DNA of 64,000 nucleotides from Pleurocapsa sp. PCC 7319 (GTDB taxonomy: Bacteria > Cyanobacteriota > Cyanobacteriia > Cyanobacteriales > Xenococcaceae), in the NCBI RefSeq assembly GCF_000332195.1, contig NZ_KB235922.1, forward strand, positions 1,547,902-1,611,901, read 5' to 3'. Both the position numbers and the translations under genes were made by a program. The notes beneath the pieces are model-generated. The model saw only the letters and a list, made by a program, of their open reading frames with translations, did no database searches and was not told where the DNA came from. Position 1 is the first letter of the stretch, and each line of letters starts with the position of its first letter. Positions 44,536 to 52,135 of this stretch are shown one piece after another.

Positions 44536-44782
44536 GACAAGTTTATTTGATTGCTCGTAAGTAATAAGTAATACTCAGATCTTGCACCAGTACAAAAAAA
44601 CTAAATAATTAGCTGTTGGTAATCAATTTATTACCCTTTTTCCTTTAACCTTTACCCCTTTCCCTGATAAAACAAATCAGTTACAGATTAGGTGCAAGAT
44701 CTGAGTAATAAGTAATGAGTAATGAGTAATGAGTAATGAGTAATGAGTAATGAGTGTCCTAATAAAAGTCCGTATTGCTATA
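44512..44782 (+). mobile_element. TATAGC-ended inverted-repeat element, copy 2, with a nested insert
   Basis: Left end TATAGCCGTAC, right end GTATTGCTATA; TTAGGACA and TGTCCTAA arms as in the other two copies. The central tandem 7-mers (GTAATGA) are longer, and a 136-bp stretch at 44572-44707 is inserted in them. The left end supplies the stop codon of the second VanZ-like gene. Confidence 0.75.
44572..44707. mobile_element. Candidate MITE nested in TATAGC element copy 2
   Basis: Perfect 17-bp inverted repeats, TACTCAGATCTTGCACC at 44572-44588 and its complement at 44691-44707, border 102 bp of AT-rich, pyrimidine-rich sequence with no gene. The outer TA of each arm may be a duplicated TA target, as for IS630-type elements. 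It interrupts a GTAATGA/AGTAATA 7-mer array. Confidence 0.65.
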
Positions 44783-44985
44783 CTTACCTGACCGGATAAT
44801 TCGTAGGGAGCAAACTCCTAGCTTCACCTATGAGTCTCAGAAGTCCTAATAGATGTCTCAAGAAAATTATGTGTGAGAAATTTCTCATATAACCTTCATG
44901 TTGCTTTCATTGAATTTGGTGAGAGTATGTAAATTGGTTCTAATAGTCATTGATAATCTTCCCTCGCACACTACTCCAATTCTCC

Positions 44986-45822
44986 ATGAACACTACATTA
45001 GTCGAACGGGTAATTAATAAGTCAGTGAGAATCGCCACTAATCCGATTAGAATTATGCCCAGTTTTATCATTACTGGTGCTAAGAAATGTGGTACAACTT
45101 CTCTATTTCATTATTTGAGTGAACATCCTAATATAGGAGCACCAATTAAGAAAGAAATTTCTTATTTTGATATAAACTTTGCCAAAGGGAACCAATGGTA
45201 TAAAAGTTTTTTCCCCATATCATTACCTGGAAATGAATCGCCATATTTAATTACAGGAGAAGCAACCGCTAATTATATTTGTCATCCCCAAGCCCCTCAA
45301 AGAATTGCCAAGATTTTACCCCAAGTTAAGCTAATAGCATTACTCAGAAATCCAGTTGATCGAGCTTACTCGCATTATCACCACACTAAAAGAATTGGTA
45401 GAGAAGACCTTTCTTTTGAAGAAGCTCTCAAGCAAGAAGATTTTAGAGTTAAACAAATCGAACAAATTGAAAACAATAGTTTTAATTTTATTAGTAATCA
45501 TCACGGGGCTTATAATTATACCTATTTATCTTCAGGATTATATGCAGAACAGCTAGAAAACTGGTTTGCTCATTTTGATGAAAAACAATTCTTGATTTTA
45601 AAAAGCGAAGATTATTTTAGTCATCCTGAGATAATCTTCCAACAGGTACTTGATTTTCTAGAATTACCTAATTGGTCTCCTAAACGATTTAAAAAATATA
45701 ACTATAACGCCTATCCTCAAAAAATGGATTCTAATACTAGAAAACATTTGATTGAATATTTCCAACCACATAACGAAAAATTATATGAGCTGTTAGGAGT
45801 TGATTTTGGTTGGAATAAATAG
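44986..45822 (+). CDS. Sulfotransferase
   Basis: 278 residues from the ATG at 44986 (an upstream TTG adds 12 doubtful residues). The PAPS-binding 5'-phosphosulfate loop is PSFIITGAKKCGTTSLFHYL, and the 3'-phosphate motif is LIALLRNPVDRAYSHYHHTKRIG (RxxxxRxxS type). EISYFDINFAKGNQWYKSFFP and the C-terminal YFQPHNEKLYELLGVDFGW are typical of the heparan N-sulfotransferase-like bacterial group. It transfers sulfate from PAPS to an unknown acceptor, perhaps an exopolysaccharide or lipid. A hairpin follows 23 bases after the stop. No polysaccharide gene is nearby apart from later glycosyltransferases. Confidence 0.9.
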   Translation: MNTTLVERVINKSVRIATNPIRIMPSFIITGAKKCGTTSLFHYLSEHPNIGAPIKKEISYFDINFAKGNQWYKSFFPISLPGNESPYLITGEATANYICHPQAPQRIAKILPQVKLIALLRNPVDRAYSHYHHTKRIGREDLSFEEALKQEDFRVKQIEQIENNSFNFISNHHGAYNYTYLSSGLYAEQLENWFAHFDEKQFLILKSEDYFSHPEIIFQQVLDFLELPNWSPKRFKKYNYNAYPQKMDSNTRKHLIEYFQPHNEKLYELLGVDFGWNK

Positions 45823-45844
45823 AAGTAAAGATTGAGTTAAGCTC

Positions 45845-45869
45845 ATCCCACGCATAAATGACGTGGGAT
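45845..45869 (+). terminator. Candidate terminator hairpin after the sulfotransferase gene
   Basis: The stem ATCCCACG pairs with CGTGGGAT across a nine-base loop, 23 bases after the stop codon. Only three T follow, so the hairpin may also be part of a mobile repeat. Confidence 0.4.
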
Positions 45870-45870
45870 T

Positions 45871-45985
45871 TCATATGTGTGCTTCACGAATGTTGCTGGT
45901 TGCTGCAATGATAATTTCATCCACTCCTAAACGATCTGCAAGCTCAAAGTAACAATTAATAGTTTTTAGACAATTTGAAAAACTA
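45871..45985 (-). pseudogene. C-terminal fragment of an unknown protein
   Basis: Open on the minus strand to a stop at 45871-45873, with residues INCYFELADRLGVDEIII then AATSNIREAHI. It reads like the end of a soluble protein rather than noise. Its upstream side runs into the dispersed repeats at 45985, so the body of the gene is gone. Family not recognised. Confidence 0.35.
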
Positions 45986-46160
45986 GATTACCCGCAGGGC
46001 TTGCACTCGAATGGGTGTACGCTGAGTCCTACGGACTTGCTTCGCAACCGCGATTGGTTCCGTCACCGCAATCATGCGATTGGGCTTCGCGATTGGGCTC
46101 TGCCCAGCGCCAAAGGCGATTACCCGCAGGGTACGCTTCGCGATCGCTAATCTAAATTTA
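45985..46160. repeat. HIP1-rich dispersed repeat patch
   Basis: A GC-rich stretch with several near-repeats of ACTTGCTTCGC, GCGATTGGGCTTCGCGATTGG and TACCCGCAGGG at about 45990, 46085 and 46125. ORFs read through it on either strand have the Arg-rich, repetitive look of translated repeat, so no gene is proposed. Confidence 0.65.
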
Positions 46161-46290
46161 GATGCAAATACTCTCGCTCCTAATTTGCCATCTCTTTTTC
46201 GCGATTTAATGATATCAAAGCTCTTTCGTTTGTTTCTCTGCACCATAATCATGTGGATGGAATGAGTACCTATATTGATCGCTGCTAACT

Positions 46291-46575
46291 TTATTCATCA
46301 AATTTACCGCCTAACACTACGCTTGTAGCTAATAAAAATTTTATACTCTGTATCTGATTGATCGTAAAACTCCTGCGGTTTTCCTTTTGATCAATCAAGG
46401 TGGCGATCGCTTGTAAGATTTCCTGCTCTGAATATTGGCTAAAGTCGATATCTGGTCTGGTTACTCTGATTGCCCTCTCAATAGTTTTTGATTGGCACTG
46501 CTCCTGCAAGTAAAGCAATGCACCGTACCAGTTTTGGTGCAGTAGAAAATGTAATTTGTGTTCTAGCTCAGTCAC
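46291..46575 (-). CDS. Hypothetical protein (94 residues)
   Basis: Starts MTELEHKLHFLLHQNWYGALLYLQEQCQSKTIERAIRVTRPDIDFSQYSEQEILQAIATL; helical and soluble, with regular amphipathic spacing and no low-complexity. It looks like a real protein but I do not recognise a family. It is divergent from the TetR gene at 46806; the 230-bp gap contains the regulator's operators. Confidence 0.55.
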   Translation of the reverse strand: MTELEHKLHFLLHQNWYGALLYLQEQCQSKTIERAIRVTRPDIDFSQYSEQEILQAIATLIDQKENRRSFTINQIQSIKFLLATSVVLGGKFDE

Positions 46576-46735
46576 TTTAAATAAGCCAAGTAAGATTCTT
46601 CGTATATTCTCACAATTTACAAATAAATGAAGTAATTTGGTTTACTTAGCTTTTTTACGTATGTTTAGCTGCTTTTGAGAGATTATAAGGCATATTTATT
46701 CTAAATACTAACTATCTCTTCCTAAAAATTCGCTT

Positions 46736-46808
46736 AAATAAAAACATACGCTACCGTATTGACAGTGTGTTTTTTATTGTCTAAAATAAAAACATACGTT
46801 GCCGTATG
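46736..46808 (+). promoter_or_regulatory. Promoter flanked by two copies of a TetR operator, overlapping the start codon
   Basis: A strong promoter, TTGACA (46759-46764), 17 bases, TAAAAT (46782-46787), stands between two copies of one 24-26 bp sequence with the core palindrome ATACG-4-CGTAT, at 46746-46759 and 46794-46807. The first copy runs up to the -35 box and the second covers the likely start of transcription and the ATG at 46806. The two centres are 48 bases apart. Binding at either site would block the promoter, the expected layout of an auto-repressing TetR gene. The mRNA leader would be only about ten bases. Confidence 0.75.
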
Positions 46809-47378
46809 GAAAGAGAATTGGCTTTAACAAAAACAGACTGGATTAATGCCGGATGGCTACTTATGGCAAATCAAGGAGTCGCCGCCGTCAAAGTGGAAGT
46901 ATTAGCTCGTCAATTGGAGGTAAGTAAAGGTAGTTTTTATTGGCATTTTAAAAACCGCCAAGAATTACTCGAAGGAATTTTGCAGCGTTGGGAAAATGAA
47001 ACTTTGTGGCTAATTGAAGAATCACAACAAGAGCCTACTCCTAAAGAGCAGATCGTCAAACTATTTACTTTGGCAGAGGAATTGTGCAACCAGCCCGATC
47101 CCGAAACAGCTATTGTTATTTGGGCAAATCAAGAGCCAGCAGTACAAGATCGAGTACGCATTGTCGAAACTATGCGGGTTAACTATCTGAATCAATTGCT
47201 GCAAGACTATGGTTTTGATGCAGTAGAAGCAAGACATAAAGCAGAGATCGGCTACTTCGCTTTTATAGGTTTTTGGGAGCGTACTGAAAGAGATCAGGAA
47301 TTCGATCTCAGCTTTAAAGAGTTTGGTGAATTTTTAATCAGCTTGCTGTTATCTCCAGTGAAAAAGATGAATAAATAA
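46806..47378 (+). CDS. TetR/AcrR family regulator (locus 2)
   Basis: 190 residues. The reader is INAGWLLMANQGVAAVKVEVLARQLEVSKGSFYWHFKNRQELLEGIL (about 13-60). The C-terminal half resembles TetR-C proteins of the SACE-type: RVRIVETMRVNYLNQLLQDYGFDAVEARHKAEIGYFAFIGFWER. It is the first gene of the second dev locus, 14 bases before devB, so it controls its own operon through the double operator just upstream. It is not a close copy of the TetR at 36902, although both control a dev locus. Confidence 0.92.
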   Translation: MERELALTKTDWINAGWLLMANQGVAAVKVEVLARQLEVSKGSFYWHFKNRQELLEGILQRWENETLWLIEESQQEPTPKEQIVKLFTLAEELCNQPDPETAIVIWANQEPAVQDRVRIVETMRVNYLNQLLQDYGFDAVEARHKAEIGYFAFIGFWERTERDQEFDLSFKEFGEFLISLLLSPVKKMNK

Positions 47379-47392
47379 TTGCTATAAGACTT

Positions 47393-48676
47393 ATGGATAG
47401 ACTTAAAAAATTACCACTAAATAACCAATTAATTATTATCTCTTGTTTGGCTGGATTAGCACTTGTCAGCGCGACAACTATATATACCTTAAGTCAAACT
47501 GCTACTCAAGAAGAAACTGAAACGGTTCAGCTTCAGCCAATTAATGCCGTAACAGCATTGGGGAGAATTGAACCTCAGGGAAAGATGATACAGCTTTCTC
47601 CCTCACCAGATCTAGGAGGAGCAAAAATAGCTAAGCTACTAGTAGAAGAGGGCGATCGCGTTAAATCAGGACAAACTATTGCTTTAGTAGATAATTATAG
47701 GCGTGCCAGTGCAGCGGTAGAGTTAGCACGTCAAGAACTGAAAATAGCTAAAGCCGACTTAGCCATCATTCAAGCAGGAGCCAAACAAGGAGATATCGAC
47801 GCTCAAGCAGCCAATCTCAAACAAGTTAAGGCACGGCTAGAAGGAGAGATTGCAGCAGATCGAGCAGAAATAGCTCGGTTACAAGCACAACTCCGTACAG
47901 AAATCTCAGAAAAACAGGCAACAAGAGATCGCCTCAAGGCAGAATTACAGAACGCAGCAAGTGAGTTCAAACGTTACCAAAAATTAGCCCAAGAAGGTGT
48001 AATCTCAGAATCAGAATTAGATTCTCGCCGTTTAGCAGTAGATACAGCCCAAAAAGCGGTTGCTGAAGCCCAGGCTAGTTATAATCGGACCCTCGATACT
48101 CTGCAACAACAAATCAATCAAGCTCAAGCGATCGCGCTTCAAAATAAAAGCACTCTTCAAGAACAAATTCTAGAAGCAGAAGCTACTCTAGATAGCATTG
48201 GTGAAGTCAGGGAAGTAGATGTAATTAAAGCCCAGTCCGAAGTAGACAGAGCGATCGCCGCTCTACAACAAGCTGAAGAAGACTTAGAACTTACTAGCGT
48301 CAAAGCACCTACAGATGGACAAATCATCAAAATTACTACTTATCCTGGAGAAATAGTTGGCGACGATGGAGTAGTAGAATTTGCTCAAACCAGCAGGATG
48401 ATGGTGGTTGCTGAAGTCTATGAAAGTGATATTCGCAAAGTCAAACTGGGACAAACCGCCTACATCAAGAGTGAAACAGGAGCGTTTAAGGGAGAAGTTA
48501 CAGGTAAAGTTAGTCAAATTGGTTTAAAAATTGGCAAACAAGATGTCTTAAATACCGATCCTGCTGCTGATGTCGATAGCAGAGTAGTAGAGGTCAACAT
48601 ACACCTCGATGCTGAAACTAGTAGTCGAATTTCTCATCTAACTAATTCCAAAGCGATGGTCAAGATTAATTTATAG
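47393..48676 (+). CDS. devB: DevB-family ABC exporter membrane fusion protein (locus 2)
   Basis: 427 residues from an ATG 14 bases after the TetR stop. One N-terminal helix (about 13-31), then VTALGRIEPQGKMIQLSPSPDLGGAKIAKLLVEEGDRVKSGQTIALVDNYRRA, a long Ala/Glu/Gln coiled-coil hairpin (about 115-300), LTSVKAPTDGQIIKITTYPGE and the barrel with MVVAEVYESDIRKVKLGQ. It has the DevB features of locus 1 but a longer hairpin. The final stop codon is provided by the TATAGC sequence at the left end of the mobile element, so the element begins exactly at the gene end. Confidence 0.9.
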   Translation: MDRLKKLPLNNQLIIISCLAGLALVSATTIYTLSQTATQEETETVQLQPINAVTALGRIEPQGKMIQLSPSPDLGGAKIAKLLVEEGDRVKSGQTIALVDNYRRASAAVELARQELKIAKADLAIIQAGAKQGDIDAQAANLKQVKARLEGEIAADRAEIARLQAQLRTEISEKQATRDRLKAELQNAASEFKRYQKLAQEGVISESELDSRRLAVDTAQKAVAEAQASYNRTLDTLQQQINQAQAIALQNKSTLQEQILEAEATLDSIGEVREVDVIKAQSEVDRAIAALQQAEEDLELTSVKAPTDGQIIKITTYPGEIVGDDGVVEFAQTSRMMVVAEVYESDIRKVKLGQTAYIKSETGAFKGEVTGKVSQIGLKIGKQDVLNTDPAADVDSRVVEVNIHLDAETSSRISHLTNSKAMVKINL

Positions 48677-48918
48677 CCTTACAAAGTTACGTTAGAACCA
48701 GTTTATTTGATTGCTCGTAAGTAAAGGTGCGACCCCCTAAAGGGTTCGACAGTTCCTTCAAGCGGGGGAACCCCGCCAACGGACTGTCTCACCGCGTCGA
48801 CGTAAGGCGTTTACCTAGGAGCGTTATCTGGGCAAGGGAATGCGCACCTCCCGAAGGGTGAGTAACGAGTAACGAGTAACGAGTAATGAGTCTCCTAATA
48901 AAAGTTCGTATTGCTATA
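48672..48918 (+). mobile_element. TATAGC-ended inverted-repeat element, copy 3, with GC-rich insert
   Basis: Left end TATAGCCTTAC, right end GTATTGCTATA, with the TTAGAACC-type left arm slightly decayed. It separates devB and devC of locus 2. The centre has GTAACGA 7-mers plus a 125-bp GC-rich insert (48725-48849) that has AGGTGCG/CGCACCT ends and internal hairpins such as GCGGGGGAACCCCGC. No gene. The left TATAG is also the devB stop codon. Confidence 0.75.
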
Positions 48919-48971
48919 TAACGGCTCTTAGCTATTAAAAATCAACAATTAACAATTAACAAGCAACAAAA

Positions 48972-50120
48972 ATGAAAACTCCTCTTTCTTGGTTACAGTT
49001 AAGCCATGAAAAAGCCCGTTTATTAATTGCTTTAGCGGGGATTGGTTTTGCTGATATGCTGATGTTTATTCAGCTAGGTTTTCAGGCAGCTTTGTTTGAT
49101 AGTAGCGTTACTTTTCATAAAGCGTTGCAGGGTGATATATTTCTGATGAGTCCTCAGTCTGATGCTTTAGGCTTTACTGAACCTTTTTCTGAAAGACGCT
49201 TGTATCAATCAGCGGCAGTTGACCAGGTAGAATCAGTAGTTCCTATTTATCTTAATTATGGCTCTTGGAAAAATCCTATAGAGCGCAATACTCGCACTAT
49301 TTTAACTATTGGTTTTAATCCGGCTCAAAATCCGGTCAACTTTCCAGGAATCAAAGAAAATATTGACCAGATCAAACTTCCTGATGTAGTTTTATTCGAT
49401 AAGCAATCGCGGGCAGAATTTGGCGCAATTGCCGAATTACTACAACAAAATGGAACAGTAAAAGCGGAAGTCTCTTCTCGTAAAGTGACAGTGCGGGGAT
49501 TATTTTCCATGGGTGCTTCTTTTGCTGCTGATGGCAATATTATTACCAGTGATACTAACTTTTTACGTTTATTTGACGATCGCCAAAAGGGATTGATTGA
49601 TGTCGGGATTATCAACCTCAAACCAGGAACGGATATAGAATTAGCGAAAGCTAACCTCAAGGCTAAATTACCCCAAGATGTCGAAATATTTGATCGCGAG
49701 GAATTTATTCAGGAAGAAATATCTTACTGGCAAAATGCTACTGCCATTGGCTTTATTTTTACTTTAGGTACAGCAATTGGTTTTGTGGTTGGTACAGTTA
49801 TTGTTTACCAAATTCTCTATACTGATGTGGCAAATCACTTATCAGAGTATGCCACTCTCAAAGCAATGGGATACAGAGATAGTTATTTTGTAATTTTAGT
49901 ATTTCAAGAAGCGGTAATTTTGGCCGTATTAGGTTTTTTACCAGGCTATGCGATCGCAACTGGATTATATAGTCTGGCAGCAGGAGCAACGGCTTTACCT
50001 CTAGCCATGACGGTTAATCGAGCAACAACTGTCTTAATTCTTACCGTTATTATGTGCTGTGCTTCTGGTAGTGTTGCTGTCAGAAAATTAAGCGCAGCAG
50101 ATCCTGCTGACATTTTTTAA
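48972..50120 (+). CDS. devC: DevC-family ABC exporter permease (locus 2)
   Basis: 382 residues: PLSWLQLSHEKARLLIALAGIGFADMLMFIQLGFQAAL, a large periplasmic domain (about 45-250), FTLGTAIGFVVGTVIVYQILYTDVANHLSEYATLKAMGY, then two more helices and VRKLSAADPADIF at the end. It is a clear homologue of the DevC at 33504 throughout. It belongs with the DevB upstream and the DevA at 51198, but the mobile element before it and the GGDEF gene after it may interrupt a continuous transcript. Confidence 0.92.
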   Translation: MKTPLSWLQLSHEKARLLIALAGIGFADMLMFIQLGFQAALFDSSVTFHKALQGDIFLMSPQSDALGFTEPFSERRLYQSAAVDQVESVVPIYLNYGSWKNPIERNTRTILTIGFNPAQNPVNFPGIKENIDQIKLPDVVLFDKQSRAEFGAIAELLQQNGTVKAEVSSRKVTVRGLFSMGASFAADGNIITSDTNFLRLFDDRQKGLIDVGIINLKPGTDIELAKANLKAKLPQDVEIFDREEFIQEEISYWQNATAIGFIFTLGTAIGFVVGTVIVYQILYTDVANHLSEYATLKAMGYRDSYFVILVFQEAVILAVLGFLPGYAIATGLYSLAAGATALPLAMTVNRATTVLILTVIMCCASGSVAVRKLSAADPADIF

Positions 50121-50380
50121 CATTTACCAAGTATATAGCAGTGTTTTCGCGGGAAATTAACGAGATGAATTAAATGCAAATATCTATATTTGATTTTTCA
50201 ATCATTTAAGTTTTTATCTAATCTAAAACTATTAGATTACTTATTACTTATTGCTAATATTTATAAAAATTGTGATTTGAACTATTGTTACTATGCAAAA
50301 TGTAAATTATCTTTGTTGGTTTAGATTGATAGTACTAATATAAAATATAAGTATACTTGGCTTAACTGACAATAGTGGAA

Positions 50381-51133
50381 ATGAGACAGACCATAATTAA
50401 TATGGGTTTAAAAAAAACTGTTTTAGTAGTTACAATATTATCTATATTATCATCTCTTATTGTTGCAGAAATCATTGTTATAATTTGTGGAAAGCAACTA
50501 TATTTATACAATTGGATTATAACTATTATTATTCCTGCTATTGTTGCTCCTGTCATGTCTTATTTTCAAGTAAAGTTAATATTTGAAATTGATTCTCTTG
50601 AAAAACAAGTACGTAAGCTTGTCATTTACGATCAATTAACTGGAGCATTTAATAGAAGTTTTTTTCTTGAAAGAGCCAAAGATATTATTTCTACTGCTAA
50701 GCATGAAAATAAATGGATCTATGTCATTATGATGGACTTAGATAAATTTAAAAATATCAATGATAGATATGGACATCAAGCAGGAGATCTGGTTCTACAA
50801 AAGGCTGGTGAATTATGTAGAAAACATCTAAGAAAAGCAGATTATTTTGGCAGGTATGGGGGTGAAGAATTTATCTTGATTCTCAAAGATTGTGATCAAA
50901 AAGAAGCGATTAAAGTTATTGAAAGAATTCGGATGTCAATTAGTAATGCGCAAGTTGAACATGAAAATCATAATATAATATTTACAGCAAGTTTTGGTAT
51001 ATCTAGCTCTCAGATTTTTGCTGATGATCCACAAGAGAATTTGAGTATGCTAATTAAATTCGCCGATCAAGCATTGTATGAAGCTAAAAACAATGGCAGA
51101 AACTGTAGTGTGGTTTATCAATATACAAAGTAA
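50381..51133 (+). CDS. Diguanylate cyclase (GGDEF domain)
   Basis: 250 residues from the ATG at 50381. Two membrane helices (about 12-35 and 44-65) precede IFEIDSLEKQVRKLVIYDQLTGAFNRSFF and the GGDEF domain: MDLDKFKNINDRYGHQAGD, the active-site GGEEF at about 160-164 and an inhibitory RxxD site (RKAD) five residues earlier, so both the cyclase and its product-feedback site look functional. It makes cyclic di-GMP. There is no sensory domain beyond the two helices. Unexpectedly it lies between devC and devA of locus 2; it may be a passenger or a link between export and c-di-GMP signalling. Confidence 0.88.
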   Translation: MRQTIINMGLKKTVLVVTILSILSSLIVAEIIVIICGKQLYLYNWIITIIIPAIVAPVMSYFQVKLIFEIDSLEKQVRKLVIYDQLTGAFNRSFFLERAKDIISTAKHENKWIYVIMMDLDKFKNINDRYGHQAGDLVLQKAGELCRKHLRKADYFGRYGGEEFILILKDCDQKEAIKVIERIRMSISNAQVEHENHNIIFTASFGISSSQIFADDPQENLSMLIKFADQALYEAKNNGRNCSVVYQYTK

Positions 51134-51197
51134 AATAAATCTAATGTTTTTGAAAAAATAAATAATGTATTATTGAAAGAATTTTGCTAAGTAAATT

Positions 51198-51902
51198 ATG
51201 AGTACCTACAAATCAACAGCAAAAGTCGTAAATATTCAAAACTTAAATCATTTTTTTGGTGAAGGCAAGTTAAAAAAGCAAATATTATTTGATATTGATT
51301 TAGTACTTAATTCGGGAGAAGTAATTATCTTAAAAGGACCTTCTGGTTCGGGAAAAACTACTTTATTAACTCTCATGGGTGGATTACGATCGGCGCAATC
51401 AGGTAGTCTCAAGGTATTTGGAGAGGAGTTAGTGGGAGCCAAGAAAAACAAGCTAGTACAAACTAGAAAAAATATTGGCTATATTTTCCAAGCGCATAAT
51501 TTACTAGCTTCTTTAACGGCGAAACAAAATGTGCAGATGTCCTTGGAATTACATGACGAAATTAAAAGTTCGGAAGTGGAACAAAGAGCGATCGCTTTGC
51601 TATCGTCTGTTGGTTTAGAGGAACATATCGATTATCATCCCCAGAATCTCTCAGGAGGTCAAAAACAACGGGTTGCGATCGCTCGTGCCTTAGTTTCCCA
51701 TCCCAAAATAGTCTTAGCTGATGAACCTACAGCAGCATTGGATAGTAAATCTGGACGAGATGTAGTGGAATTAATGCAGCAATTAGCCAGAGAACAAGGC
51801 TGTACTATTTTGATTGTGACTCACGATAATCGTATTCTCGATGTTGCTGATCGCATTGTTGAACTAGAAGACGGCAGAATTACCCTCGATACTCAACAGT
51901 GA
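51198..51902 (+). CDS. devA: DevA-family ABC exporter ATPase (locus 2)
   Basis: 234 residues with Walker A GPSGSGKTT, GYIFQAHNLLASLTA, signature LSGGQKQRVAIARAL, Walker B IVLADEPTAALD and THD. It is a close homologue of the DevA at 30376, including NLNHFFGEGKLKKQIL. The natural partners are DevB and DevC upstream, though the GGDEF gene and about 1 kb lie between. It is followed by a repeat of the IS found at 21256. Confidence 0.93.
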   Translation: MSTYKSTAKVVNIQNLNHFFGEGKLKKQILFDIDLVLNSGEVIILKGPSGSGKTTLLTLMGGLRSAQSGSLKVFGEELVGAKKNKLVQTRKNIGYIFQAHNLLASLTAKQNVQMSLELHDEIKSSEVEQRAIALLSSVGLEEHIDYHPQNLSGGQKQRVAIARALVSHPKIVLADEPTAALDSKSGRDVVELMQQLAREQGCTILIVTHDNRILDVADRIVELEDGRITLDTQQ

Positions 51903-52056
51903 ACAGGTTTCAATTTCTCCTTTGGGTACAATCCAAGCTGCCTAGTTTCTCCTTGAGCCTTCGTTGGCGACCGCTTTCGCTTCTCTTTTGGGAGACCTTG
52001 AGAGGTTGACCTTTAAATCCCGCTACCAGATAGACCTCATCCATTCTTTTCTACAA

Positions 52057-52135
52057 TGCCTGAGCGTAATTGAGCTTTCTACCCTGCTCAGGCAGGTTAA
52101 CTGTCTTTTTTTGTCTCTATGCTATGCTCAGGTGC
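52057..52135 (+). pseudogene. 3' remnant of the IS5/IS1182-like transposase
   Basis: The sequence VIELSTLLRQVNCLFLSL on the plus strand matches the transposase end (INLSTLLRQVSCLFLSL at about 22741-22791) and the DNA is nearly identical over about 55 bases, with the same CCTGC-TCAG-GCAGG hairpin and a T-run. Nothing else of the element is present; the left part is lost. Confidence 0.8.

Noticed and set aside
45983-46265. ORFs of 63 and 89 codons on opposite strands
   Set aside because: Both read through HIP1-rich repeats and give repetitive Arg-rich products.
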